Assembly (NCBI RefSeq): GCF_002897035.1
Contig: NZ_BAUX01000008.1
Location: 1 to 64,000 of the forward strand
Source: Methylopila sp. Yamaguchi
GTDB taxonomy: Bacteria > Pseudomonadota > Alphaproteobacteria > Rhizobiales > Methylopilaceae
Length of the DNA stretch: 64,000 nt
Direction: 5' to 3'
Shown piece by piece: positions 20,124-31,679 of this stretch. Below the pieces are notes generated by a model, which worked only from the letters and a program-made list of their open reading frames with translations, had not been told where the DNA came from and made no database searches. The translations under genes were made by a program, and so were the position numbers. The first letter of the stretch is position 1; every line of letters starts with the position of its first letter.

Positions 20124-20140
20124 TGCGTCATTATGACGCA
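20124..20140. promoter_or_regulatory. 17-bp perfect palindrome, operator-like
   Basis: TGCGTCAT-T-ATGACGCA, eight bases each side of one central base, in AT-richer DNA 85 bp upstream of the PhyH-family start. It looks like a binding site for a homodimeric repressor; no regulator gene is adjacent. Confidence 0.5.
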
Positions 20141-20558
20141 CACCCAGGATCATCAATTGCGGAGCCGCAATCGTCCGGCGCCCTCGACGCCCAAAGTTCG
20201 CCGTATTTCATGGAGGCGCGCGAGCGCACCCAAGACTCGGCAAAGTCGAATCACTGCGGCCGAGCCTCTCAGTCCTTGATGATCGCCGGTCACACAACCT
20301 CTCAGCGAAGTGCGTCGCCGGTGGAACGGCGGCCTTTAGTGGATCCGCGCCGCGCTTCATTGTGAGACGACGCCGTCGTCCCGCAACGGCACACGTTATG
20401 GCCAAATAGCGCGCACAGTGGAGCCAAGACGTCGTGGTTAACGCGGAGGCTTGCGCAGGTCCTGCGGCAATCGCCCTCTTCAAATAGGTAAACAGACCGT
20501 TAATATCGGTAGCAGGCGCGGCAGTACATCTTTGGGTTGCGCAGCGTGGAGTTTGACG
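20141..20558. other. intergenic region upstream of the RpfF-like gene
   Basis: A stretch of lower GC and no recognisable gene; short frames lack motifs. Just before the RpfF-like gene, TTCAAA and TAATAT spaced 16 bp (about 20479-20506) could be a sigma-70-type promoter. I see no hairpin terminator in it. Confidence 0.4.
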
Positions 20559-21557
20559 ATGGCGACATCGATCGGCGTTCCCGGTTATCGGCCGTTCTTC
20601 GGCCTTGAGTTGGCGCGGGCTCGGCTTAACGCCATGACCTCCGCCGTGAAGGGCCCGCAGGCCGCTCCGACGAGCGCGGGGTTCGGCTCCGACAGCTACG
20701 ACGAAATCGAGGTCGAGTACGACGCCTCCCTGTCGACCTGCTGGTGCTGGATGAATCCAGCCGAGGCGCCCAGCTTCACTCCCGGCCTGCTGCGAGACAT
20801 TTCCGCCCACCAGCGCGCGATCCGCGAGGCCTTCACGACGCGTCGGCCGGACGCCCCGGCCCCGCTGAAGCAGTGGGTGCTCGCGTCCCGCCTGTCCGGC
20901 ATCTTCAACCTCGGTGGCGATCTCGAACGCTTCGCCGGCTGGATCCGCGCCCGCGACCACGAGGCGCTGACCGCCTACGCCCACGCCTGCATCGACGTGC
21001 TGCACGAAAACGCCGTCGCCTTCGACAAGCCGGTCGTGACGGTCGCGCTGGTGCAGGGCGACGCGCTCGGCGGCGGCTTCGAGGCCGCGCTGTCCTGCGA
21101 CGTGATCGTCGCCGAGCGCGGCGTGAAGTTCGGCCTGCCGGAAATCCTGTTCAACCTGTTTCCGGGCATGGGCGCCTACAGCCTGCTCGCGCGCCGCATC
21201 GGCGCGGCCCAGGCCGAGCGCATGATCATGAGCGGAAAGCTCTACACCGCCGAAGAGCTTCACGCGCTCGGCGTCGTTCAGGTCTTGGCGGAGCCGGGCG
21301 ACGGCGTCGCGGAAACCCACAGGCTGCTCACGCGCAATCTGCGCCGCCACAACGGGCTCTCGGCGATCTACCGCGCCGGCCGCCGCGTGACCCCCGTGCC
21401 CTACGAGGAGCTGCGCGACGTGACGGAGCTCTGGGTCGAGACCGCGCTCAACCTGTCGGACTCCGACCTGCGCAAGATGGAGCGGCTGACGACCGCTCAG
21501 GACAAGCGCGTGCAGGCGTCGCTCGAAATCGAAGCGGCGCGCGCGGCGGCGGAGTGA
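20559..21557 (+). CDS. RpfF-like crotonase, putative DSF signal synthase
   Basis: Crotonase-fold protein of 332 residues closely resembling RpfF, which makes cis-2-unsaturated fatty-acid (DSF) quorum signals from acyl-ACP by dehydratase and thioesterase steps. Matching features: WCWMNPAEAPSFTPGLL, the IFNLGGDLERF segment, AYAHACIDV, VQGDALGGGFEAALSCDVI with E175, and FGLPEILFNLFPGMGA with E195. These two glutamates are 20 residues apart, as in Xanthomonas RpfF (E141, E161). About 55 residues are extra at the N-terminus. The ATG at 20559 is the start; upstream codons are low-complexity. No rpfC/rpfG/rpfR sensor is nearby. Plain enoyl-CoA hydratase is less likely. Confidence 0.82.
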   Translation: MATSIGVPGYRPFFGLELARARLNAMTSAVKGPQAAPTSAGFGSDSYDEIEVEYDASLSTCWCWMNPAEAPSFTPGLLRDISAHQRAIREAFTTRRPDAPAPLKQWVLASRLSGIFNLGGDLERFAGWIRARDHEALTAYAHACIDVLHENAVAFDKPVVTVALVQGDALGGGFEAALSCDVIVAERGVKFGLPEILFNLFPGMGAYSLLARRIGAAQAERMIMSGKLYTAEELHALGVVQVLAEPGDGVAETHRLLTRNLRRHNGLSAIYRAGRRVTPVPYEELRDVTELWVETALNLSDSDLRKMERLTTAQDKRVQASLEIEAARAAAE

Positions 21558-21613
21558 CGTCGGCGGTTCCTCCCCGGGCTTGAGCTCGGGCGGCGGCTGG
21601 GCCACGTTCGCCT

Positions 21614-21637
21614 CCCCCGCCCCGCCCCGCCCCGCCC
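21614..21637. repeat. tandem CCCCG repeat, G-quadruplex-forming on minus strand
   Basis: About four and a half copies of a 5-bp CCCCG unit directly before the epimerase gene; the minus strand has five runs of three to five Gs separated by single Cs. It ends 13 bp before the start codon, beside the weak Shine-Dalgarno AAAGG. Confidence 0.75.
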
Positions 21638-21650
21638 AAAGGTTCGCCTG

Positions 21651-22640
21651 ATGCCCGTGACGCTCGAGGCCCGCATCGAACGCTGGCCGATCGCCGGCTC
21701 CTTCGCGATCGCGCGCGGCGCCGTTACCGAGGTGGTCACCGTCGTCGTCGAGTTGACCGACGGCCGAAATCGCGGCCGCGGCGAGTGCCGCCCCTACTCC
21801 CGCTACGGGGAGACCGCCGACGGCGTGAAGATCGAGATCGAGGGCCTCGGCCCGGAGATTGCGGCGGGTCTCGACCGGGCCGCACTGCAGGCGCGGCTCC
21901 CCGCCGGCGCCGCGCGCAACGCGCTTGACTGCGCCTTTTGGGACCTCGAGGCGAAGCGCGCCGGCGCGACGGTGGCTGCGCTCGCGGGGCTGCCGGAGCC
22001 CGCGCCGCTGATCACCGCCTACACGCTGAGCCTTGGGACGCCCGAGAGCATGCGCGCCGCGGCCGAGACGGCGGCGGCCCGTCCGCTGCTGAAGGTGAAG
22101 CTCGGCGGCGCCGACGATCTTGATCCCGCCCGCATCGCCGCCGTGCGCGCTGGCGCGCCGAACGCTGAGCTGATCGTGGACGCCAACGAAGGTTGGACCG
22201 GCGCCGCGCTCTCCCGCAACCTCGCCGCCTGCGCAGAGGCCCGCGTGACGCTGGTGGAGCAGCCGCTTCCGGCGGCGGACGACGCCCTGCTGGCGAACAT
22301 CGAGCGGCCCATCCCGGTCTGCGCCGACGAGAGCGCCCACGACCGCGCGAGCCTGGCGCATCTCATCGGCCGCTACGACGCGATCAACGTCAAGCTCGAC
22401 AAGACCGGCGGCCTCACCGAGGCGCTGGCGCTGGCGTCGGACGCGCGGGACGCGGGGCTCACGCTCATGGTCGGCTGCATGCTGGCGTCCTCGCTCGCCA
22501 TGGCGCCGGCGGTGCTGGTCGCGCAGGGCGCGGCGGTCGTCGATCTCGACGGTCCGCTGCTGCTCGCCCGCGACCGCGAGCACGGCCTGATCTACGAGGG
22601 CAGCCTGTTGCGGCCTCCCTCGCCCGCGCTCTGGGGATGA
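21651..22640 (+). CDS. dgcA: dipeptide epimerase / N-acetyl-D-glutamate racemase (enolase superfamily)
   Basis: Enolase-superfamily racemase of the muconate-lactonizing group, with the L-Ala-D/L-Glu epimerase pattern. The 329 residues show LLKVKLGG (catalytic KxK), LIVDANEGW, VEQPLP and CADES (the metal ligands Asp, Glu, Asp), and NVKLDKTGGL with the second catalytic Lys. Such enzymes recycle murein peptides; close alphaproteobacterial relatives are annotated as the N-acetyl-D-Glu racemase DgcA. Its usual partner DgcN is not seen here. The G-rich repeat sits just upstream. Confidence 0.85.
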   Translation: MPVTLEARIERWPIAGSFAIARGAVTEVVTVVVELTDGRNRGRGECRPYSRYGETADGVKIEIEGLGPEIAAGLDRAALQARLPAGAARNALDCAFWDLEAKRAGATVAALAGLPEPAPLITAYTLSLGTPESMRAAAETAAARPLLKVKLGGADDLDPARIAAVRAGAPNAELIVDANEGWTGAALSRNLAACAEARVTLVEQPLPAADDALLANIERPIPVCADESAHDRASLAHLIGRYDAINVKLDKTGGLTEALALASDARDAGLTLMVGCMLASSLAMAPAVLVAQGAAVVDLDGPLLLARDREHGLIYEGSLLRPPSPALWG

Positions 22641-22750
22641 CGCGCCCGGAACGATCGGAGGCGGCTCACAAATCGGGCGAATCCCTGTAAGGCTCAAACG
22701 TTGCGCGGCGTTCGGGACCCCTCCCGCCCGGCGCAGCGGAGCCCAGTGCG

Positions 22751-23557
22751 ATGAACCCTCCCTCCCCGCTCACCCTCGACGACTACGAGTCGATCGAGCA
22801 GGCGGTCATGGAGACGGAGCGCGGCCGCTGGTTCCTGGCGGAGTTCGCCCGGCGCAACCGAGCCGCAGACACCGGAGTCATCCTCGAGGCGCTCGGCCGG
22901 CTCGAGGGTCGGCTCGCCGAGACGCGCGTCCTGCCCCCGCCGCCGCCGGAGCCTGAACCGCCGATCGAGCGCATCGCGCCGACCCTCGCGAAGCTCGCGG
23001 ACGCGGCCTCGCGGCTGCGGTCGGCTCTCGATGCGCCGGCCGAGGCGGAGGAGCGCGTGGAGTTGGCGGTCAGCCGCATCGCGACGCTCGAGCGCGCCAT
23101 CGCCGCCGTGCGAAATGTCGCGGCCGGCGTCGTCCAGGCGCCCGAGCCTTCGCCGGAGACGCCGGCCCTGGCCGCCCTGGAGGTCGCTCCCGAGCCTGTC
23201 CACACGCCGCTTCCGGGACCGACCTTCTCTCCGGCGCCGAAATCACTCGACGTCCCGAAGCCCGAGCCGGTTTCTTCTCCCGAGCCCGTCCGCACGACGC
23301 CCGCCGACGACGTCGCCGCAACGCGGGAGGCGAAGCGCGAGGCGCGCATCCGCGCCGCACAGGCCCGCATGCAGGCCCGGGCGCAGCGCGCCGCCCCCCT
23401 GCTCCCACCCCGCGCCCCTCAACCTGCGATTCCGCCGGCGTGGTCGCGCGCCGCCGAGGAGCGCGTAAGCCCGCCCCGCCCGCTCGCACCCGGCCCGCTG
23501 TCCCGCGCGCTGCTGGAAAGCCTGTCGGACGTCGAGAAGGCGCTGCTGTTCGCCTGA
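22751..23557 (+). CDS. conserved hypothetical protein with Pro/Ala-rich central region
   Basis: Not assigned to a family I can name. The 268 residues have an ordered N-terminus (LDDYESIEQAVMETERGRWF, then LAEFARRNRAADT), a predicted helical stretch (about 75-130), a long disordered Pro/Glu/Ala region, a basic helix (EAKREARIRAAQARMQAR) and a short C-terminal helix ending LSDVEKALLFA. Order at both ends with a flexible centre suggests a scaffold or adaptor protein. It has an ATG start, with no clear operon partner. Confidence 0.6.
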   Translation: MNPPSPLTLDDYESIEQAVMETERGRWFLAEFARRNRAADTGVILEALGRLEGRLAETRVLPPPPPEPEPPIERIAPTLAKLADAASRLRSALDAPAEAEERVELAVSRIATLERAIAAVRNVAAGVVQAPEPSPETPALAALEVAPEPVHTPLPGPTFSPAPKSLDVPKPEPVSSPEPVRTTPADDVAATREAKREARIRAAQARMQARAQRAAPLLPPRAPQPAIPPAWSRAAEERVSPPRPLAPGPLSRALLESLSDVEKALLFA

Positions 23558-23605
23558 GGGCGTCAAGGGCGCCGGACCGCGGCAAGCGGGGGCGCTTCCC
23601 GTGGC

Positions 23606-24634
23606 CTAGGCCGCCCGATCCGGCGTCGTCCGCGCGATGACCTCGCGGACGTTGGCGACGAACAGCGCCGTCGCCTCCTTCCAGCCCTGCGTCAGCGCGA
23701 AGGCGCGGGCCCGCTCGGGCGGGATCTCGAGCGCCGCCAGCGCCGCGGCCCGCAGGTCTTCGTCCAGCGCCCCCGCGCCGGAGCCTTCGAGGATGTCGAG
23801 CGGGCCGGTGACGGGGAAGGCCGCGACCGGCACCCCGGAGGCGAGCGCTTCCAGCACTACGATGCCGAAGGTGTCGGTCAGGCTCGGGAACACGAACACG
23901 TCGGACGACGCGTAGGCCTCGGCGAGCGCGCCGCCCTCCAGCGTGCCGGTGAAATGCGCGTCCGGAAACTTTGCTTCGAGCTCGGCGCGGGACGGGCCGT
24001 CGCCGACCACCACCTTCGAGCCAGGCAGGTGGAGCGACAGAAAGCCCTCGATGTTCTTCTCCGTCGCGACGCGCCCGACATAGAGAAAGATCGGCCTGGG
24101 CAGGTCGAAGGCGCGGGCCTCGGGGTTCGGGCGGAAGCGGTCGGCGTCGACGCCGCGCGTCCAGTGCATCAGACGCTCGAACCCGCGGGCGGCGAGCTCC
24201 CTCCGGAGCGAGGCGGTGGCCACCATGACCCCCGCGCCGGCGTTGTGGAAGCGGCGGAGCCAGGCGTAGGTCCAGCGCTCCGGGATCGGCGCGCGGCTGC
24301 GGACGTACTCCGGGAAGCGGGTGTGATAGCTCGTGGTGAAGGGGCGGCCGACCTTGAGGCAGGCCCGCCGGGCGGCGATGCCAAGCGGCCCCTCGGTCGA
24401 AATGTGGACGTGATCGACGTTCGCCGCGGCGATCATCTTCGCGACGGCCCCTGCGCGGGCGAGCGCCAGCCGGATTTCCGGATAGGTCGGCATCGGCAGC
24501 GTGCGGAAGCGCTCAGGCGTCAACAACTCGATCTCGACGCCAAAGGCCGGCGCCTGCTCGATCAGGTGCTCAATGGTCCGCACGACCCCGTTGACCTGGG
24601 GCCGCCATGCGTCGGTGACGACAAGAACGCGCAT
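23606..24634 (-). CDS. GT-B glycosyltransferase, GT4 family
   Basis: A 342-residue retaining glycosyltransferase. The N-terminus VLVVTDAWRPQVNGVVRTIE and the stretch DHVHISTEGPLGIAARRA, SYHTRFPEYVR, then FLYVGRVATEKNIEGFL and DTFGIVVLEALASGVPVAAF match the GDP-mannose / sulfoquinovose-type GT4 group. The EX7E-like site is FGIVVLEAL. It lies 34 bp downstream of a metallophosphoesterase of the UDP-diacylglucosamine pyrophosphatase family on the same strand, so the pair may work together on a glycolipid. Donor and acceptor are not known. Confidence 0.85.
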   Translation of the reverse strand: MRVLVVTDAWRPQVNGVVRTIEHLIEQAPAFGVEIELLTPERFRTLPMPTYPEIRLALARAGAVAKMIAAANVDHVHISTEGPLGIAARRACLKVGRPFTTSYHTRFPEYVRSRAPIPERWTYAWLRRFHNAGAGVMVATASLRRELAARGFERLMHWTRGVDADRFRPNPEARAFDLPRPIFLYVGRVATEKNIEGFLSLHLPGSKVVVGDGPSRAELEAKFPDAHFTGTLEGGALAEAYASSDVFVFPSLTDTFGIVVLEALASGVPVAAFPVTGPLDILEGSGAGALDEDLRAAALAALEIPPERARAFALTQGWKEATALFVANVREVIARTTPDRAA

Positions 24635-24668
24635 GAACGAAGCAGCGCTCCTACGCGCGGACCGAGTG

Positions 24669-25481
24669 CTAAGCGGCGGCGCGGATGCCGCGCGCGGCGG
24701 TTTCGACGACCGGAGCCTGAACCGCGGGGCGGTTCTCGGTCCACCGGATCAGCTCGAAGCTGCCATCGTAATTCTCAGCCACAGCGGTGCAGCTTTCAAC
24801 CCAATCGCCGGTGTTGACGTAGGCGACGCCGTTGATGTCGCGCATGGCGGCGTGGTGGATGTGCCCGCAGATGACGCCGTCCACCTCCTGCTTGTGCGCC
24901 TCGGCCGACAAGGTCTCCTCGAACTGGCCGATGAAGTTGACCGCGTTCTTCACCTTCAGCTTCGCCCAGGCCGACAGCGACCAGTAGGGGAAGCCGAGCT
25001 TGCGCCGGACCATGTTGAGGTAGGTGTTGACGGTCAGGGCGGTCTCGTAGGCCCAGTCGCCGAGGAAGGCGAGCCACTTCGCGTGCCGCACCACCACGTC
25101 GAAGAAATCGCCGTGGATGACGAGGTAGCGCTTGCCCGTGGCGGTCTCGTGGATCGCGGTCTCCATCACCTCGATGCCGCCGAAATGCGAGCCGTAGTAG
25201 GTCCGTAGGAATTCGTCGTGGTTGCCGGGCAGGTAGATGATGCGCGCGCCCTTGCGGCCCTTGCGCAGCAGCTTCTGTACGACGTCGTTGTGGGACTGCG
25301 GCCAGTACCAGCTCTGTTTGAGACGCCAGCCGTCGACGATGTCGCCGACAAGGTAGATCACGTCGGCGTCGTGGTCCCGCAGGAAGTCGAGCAAAAGCTC
25401 CGCCTGGCATCCTTTGGTCCCGAGGTGGACGTCGGAGATAAACAACGCCCTGAAGCGCCGACCTTCTTCCGATTCCGACAC
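24669..25481 (-). CDS. metallophosphoesterase, UDP-2,3-diacylglucosamine diphosphatase-like
   Basis: Calcineurin-type phosphoesterase of 270 residues with all metal-site blocks: FISDVHLGT, LVGDIVDGW, YLPGNHDEFLR, LVIHGDFFD and VICGHIHHAAM. It resembles the LpxH-like YbbF group, and the canonical LpxH/LpxI of lipid A synthesis is not identifiable here. The start is a GTG at 25481, with GGAGGG about ten bases upstream. Its pairing with the GT4 gene suggests envelope lipid metabolism. Confidence 0.85.
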   Translation of the reverse strand: MSESEEGRRFRALFISDVHLGTKGCQAELLLDFLRDHDADVIYLVGDIVDGWRLKQSWYWPQSHNDVVQKLLRKGRKGARIIYLPGNHDEFLRTYYGSHFGGIEVMETAIHETATGKRYLVIHGDFFDVVVRHAKWLAFLGDWAYETALTVNTYLNMVRRKLGFPYWSLSAWAKLKVKNAVNFIGQFEETLSAEAHKQEVDGVICGHIHHAAMRDINGVAYVNTGDWVESCTAVAENYDGSFELIRWTENRPAVQAPVVETAARGIRAAA

Positions 25482-25737
25482 TGAGCGGCCCTCCGAGCCG
25501 TTGCCTAATCCTCGTTCTAGTCACGATTCGTCTCACGCATATGACGCGATCACGCGCGCGTGGGCGTTACAACGACGTCGATCCGCCTCCGTAGATGGGG
25601 CGCTCCCGCAGGCCGGCCAGAATGGCGGGGTCGGTCGCCCCATGATCTTGAAGCGGGCCGCGCCCGTCGCCACGTAGATCCTCAGCCTGATACCGCCGCG
25701 ACACTCGTTCCACGTGCGGCCTGCCGGAGACCGAAGC

Positions 25738-26229
25738 ATGACCTCGAACCCCTATGCGGACGACGCCAGCGCCGCCGCCATTCCCGGCGTGCCGCACCGC
25801 TGGAACGCCCTGACGATCGCGCTTACCGCGATCGGCTTCATCGTGTTCTGGCCGCTCGGCCTCGCCATGGTGGTCTACGTGATCTGGGGCGAGAAGATCG
25901 CGGCCTTCGCGCGGGGGCCGAAGAACCCGTTCCGCTCCAACAACGGCTTCTCCGGCGCGAACGACACGTTTTCGCGCGCGGCGGAGGACTTCACCCGCAA
26001 CATGCGCAGCGAATTCGGCTTCGGCCGGAAATCGCGGGAGACCGGCAACGCCGCCTTCGACGCCTGGCGCGCCGCCGAGCTGAAGCGCATCGAGGACGAG
26101 CGTCGCAAGCTTGACGAGACCACTGCGGCCTTCGAGGCGCATCTGCGGGCTGAGCGCGGCGGCGTCGACGACGTGCGCCAGCGTGAGGAGTTCGACCGCT
26201 TCATGCGTGGCCGCGGCGCAGGCTTCTGA
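25738..26229 (+). CDS. DUF2852 family membrane-anchored protein
   Basis: A 163-residue protein of unknown function. One hydrophobic segment (about 24-50, ALTIALTAIGFIVFWPLGLA then MVVYVIWGEKI) is followed by a Gly/Asn/Phe-rich linker and a charged helix (FDAWRAAELKRIEDERRKL then DETTAAFEAHLR) that could form a coiled coil. The ATG at 25738 is preferred over one eight codons upstream. An intrinsic terminator follows. Confidence 0.85.
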   Translation: MTSNPYADDASAAAIPGVPHRWNALTIALTAIGFIVFWPLGLAMVVYVIWGEKIAAFARGPKNPFRSNNGFSGANDTFSRAAEDFTRNMRSEFGFGRKSRETGNAAFDAWRAAELKRIEDERRKLDETTAAFEAHLRAERGGVDDVRQREEFDRFMRGRGAGF

Positions 26230-26249
26230 GCGCTTAGGCCGAGACAGTG

Positions 26250-26279
26250 AAAAGGGCGGCTTCGGCCGCCCTTTTTATT
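26250..26279. terminator. bidirectional intrinsic terminator
   Basis: GGGCGGC-TTCG-GCCGCCC with TTTTTATTT after it on the plus strand and four Ts after it on the minus strand. It ends the DUF2852 transcript and can also serve the convergent short-chain dehydrogenase gene. Confidence 0.88.
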
Positions 26280-26365
26280 TGGCTGGGGACCTACGCGACC
26301 TGATCTCCCTCCCCCTTTCAGGAGAACAACCCGCGTCGGGTCATGAGCGCAAAACCGTGCCGCCC

Positions 26366-27163
26366 TCACTCCTCCACGTCTTGCAGCGCCTCGGCGATGC
26401 GGCGGGTGACGCCGCGGGGGACAAGGCGCGTCATCAGGGCGCTCACCTTCGACATCCCGCCGGGGATCACGATCGCCTGACGCTTCTGGAAGCCGTCGAA
26501 GCCCGCCTTGGCCACCGCCTCGGCCGAGACGACGCCGACCTTGAACAGCCGCGTGCCGCCGAGATCGGCGACGGAGGAGAATTCCGTCGGCACCGGGCCG
26601 GGGCACAGCGCCGTCACCGTGACTCCCTTCGCACGCGCCTCCTCGTGGAGAGCTTCCGACAGCGACAGCAGATAGGCCTTGGTGGCGTAGTAGACCGCCA
26701 TGTTGGGCCCGGCCTGGAAGGCTGCGAGCGAGGCGACGTTGAGGATCCCGCCGCGCCCCCTCGCCAGCATCCCGCGGAGGAATAGGCCCGCCAAAGCCGT
26801 GGGGGCGGTGACGTTGACCGCGATCATCTCGAGCTGACGGTCGAGCGGAAGCTTGGCGAAGGTCCCCCGCAACCCGAATCCCGCGTTGTTCACCAGCACG
26901 TCCACCACGTGGCCGGCGCGGCCGACGGCGAGCGCGAGCTCCTTCGCGCCATCGGGGGCCGCGAGGTCGGCCGCGACCGCGTGCGCGCTGATCCCATGGC
27001 GGGCGGACAGTTCGTCCCCCAGCGCCTTGAGCCTGTCTTCACGCCGGGCGACCAGCACCAGATCGTCGCCGTTGGCGCCGAACAGCCGCGCCAGCTCCAC
27101 GCCTATCCCTGACGAGGCGCCGGTGACGAGAACGGTACGGCGGGCGGTCGAAGGCGTGGTCAT
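26366..27163 (-). CDS. short-chain dehydrogenase/reductase (classical SDR)
   Basis: A 265-residue NAD(P)-dependent oxidoreductase. The nucleotide fold is seen in VLVTGASSGIGVELARLF, then DVLVNNAGFG; the catalytic motif is YYATKAYL (Tyr and Lys) with the preceding Ser in LNVASLAAF. The start is the ATG at 27163, with CGGAGA upstream; the 38 upstream codons are not SDR-like and overlap the carB leader. The sequence resembles the DltE/YqjQ-type group, substrate unknown. Confidence 0.88.
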   Translation of the reverse strand: MTTPSTARRTVLVTGASSGIGVELARLFGANGDDLVLVARREDRLKALGDELSARHGISAHAVAADLAAPDGAKELALAVGRAGHVVDVLVNNAGFGLRGTFAKLPLDRQLEMIAVNVTAPTALAGLFLRGMLARGRGGILNVASLAAFQAGPNMAVYYATKAYLLSLSEALHEEARAKGVTVTALCPGPVPTEFSSVADLGGTRLFKVGVVSAEAVAKAGFDGFQKRQAIVIPGGMSKVSALMTRLVPRGVTRRIAEALQDVEE

Positions 27164-27348
27164 TGGGCCGTTTCTCCGGGATGATGCGGCGCGCGAGGGG
27201 CGATCAAGCGACATGACGCCTTCCCTGCCCCGCCGGGACTGTGTATTGGACGCGCTCAGCCACGCAATCGCCCCCACGAGCCACGCGCCCTAAAACGCGG
27301 GGACCCCCGTCCCACGCGCGCACGCCGCGGACCCGGAAAGCCTGCCCC

Positions 27349-30690
<3,342 letters not shown>

Positions 30691-30800
30691 GCCCTCCGCT
30701 CGGAACGTCGCGCCGGCCGGCGACGCTCCCGAAGTCCGAAGCCTCGTCCCCTGGAGCTCTCCACGGGGCGGGGCGTCGCTTTGTTTTGAGAGAGACGGAA

Positions 30801-31274
30801 ATGGACAAGATCCCGATGACCGCCGCAGGCCACGTTGCGCTTGAGGCGGAGCTCAAACACCGAGCGTCCAGCGAGCGCCCGCGGATCATCGCGGCGATCG
30901 CGGAGGCGCGCTCGCACGGCGACCTGTCCGAGAACGCCGAATATCATGCCGCCAAGGAGCAGCAGAGCCTCAACGAGGGCCGTATTGCGGAACTGGAGAG
31001 CATGATCGCGCGCGCCGAGATCATCGACCCGACGAAGCTCAAGGGCGACACCATCACGTTCGGCGCGACGGTGACGCTCATCGACGAGGACACCGACGAG
31101 GAGAAGGTCTACCAGATCGTCGGCGAGCCGGAGTCGGACGTGAAGAACGGCCGGGTCTCGATCGGGTCCCCGATCGCCCGCGCGCTCGTCGGCAAGAAGG
31201 TCGGCGACACGGTCGAGGTCGTGACGCCCGGCGGCGGCAAGAGCTACGAAGTTCTGAAGGTCCGTTTCGCCTGA
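30801..31274 (+). CDS. greA: transcription elongation factor GreA
   Basis: A 157-residue RNA polymerase factor that stimulates cleavage of backtracked transcripts. The N-terminal coiled coil bears the acidic tip [17 protein letters not shown], and the C-terminal FKBP-like domain ends [18 protein letters not shown] then PGG. The ATG at 30801 follows AGAGAGA; the start five codons upstream is less likely. A terminator follows. Confidence 0.96.
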   Translation: MDKIPMTAAGHVALEAELKHRASSERPRIIAAIAEARSHGDLSENAEYHAAKEQQSLNEGRIAELESMIARAEIIDPTKLKGDTITFGATVTLIDEDTDEEKVYQIVGEPESDVKNGRVSIGSPIARALVGKKVGDTVEVVTPGGGKSYEVLKVRFA

Positions 31275-31309
31275 CGACTCCAGGCGCGGCGTAGGTCCGA
31301 GCAAACGGA

Positions 31310-31342
31310 AACGGCCCGCTCTTGAGCGGGCCGTTGTGTTTT
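31310..31342 (+). terminator. intrinsic terminator of greA
   Basis: An 11-bp stem AACGGCCCGCT / AGCGGGCCGTT with loop CTTG, followed by GTGTTTTT, 35 bp after the greA stop. Confidence 0.92.
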
Positions 31343-31379
31343 TGCGCGGCGCCTCTCGGCGCGGTCGACGTCGCGGCTC

Positions 31380-31550
31380 TCAGAAAATAACGAACCAGGC
31401 GATCGCCATCGCGACTAAGGCCCCGAGCGTGCCGACGACGACGACGACGGGCATGCCCTTCGGCGCGTCCGTTCCCTGCTTTGCTTCGACGGGCGTCACC
31501 TTTTCCGTGACGGCGCCGGGCGGCGGGGTGTGGGTCTGAGCGGTGGTCAT
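31380..31550 (-). CDS. small single-pass membrane protein, 56 residues
   Basis: A small gene supported by an ATG at 31550 with ACGGAGA about ten bases upstream. The product has a Pro/Thr-rich N-terminus (MTTAQTHTPPPGAVTEKVTP), a short polar stretch, and one C-terminal transmembrane helix with a valine run (GMPVVVVVGTLGALVAMA then IAWFVIF). Function unknown. It lies between the greA terminator and the Lrp gene, reading toward greA. Confidence 0.7.
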   Translation of the reverse strand: MTTAQTHTPPPGAVTEKVTPVEAKQGTDAPKGMPVVVVVGTLGALVAMAIAWFVIF

Positions 31551-31679
31551 GTCGCGGCGTCTCCGTAAGGATTGCGGCCCGCAAGCCGAGCCTTCCCAAT
31601 CACAACGGCTGAAACGCCGAACCGATCCCTAAAAAGATCGCGAGCGCGAGATTGGCGGAGGAGAGGCGACGGCTCTGCG

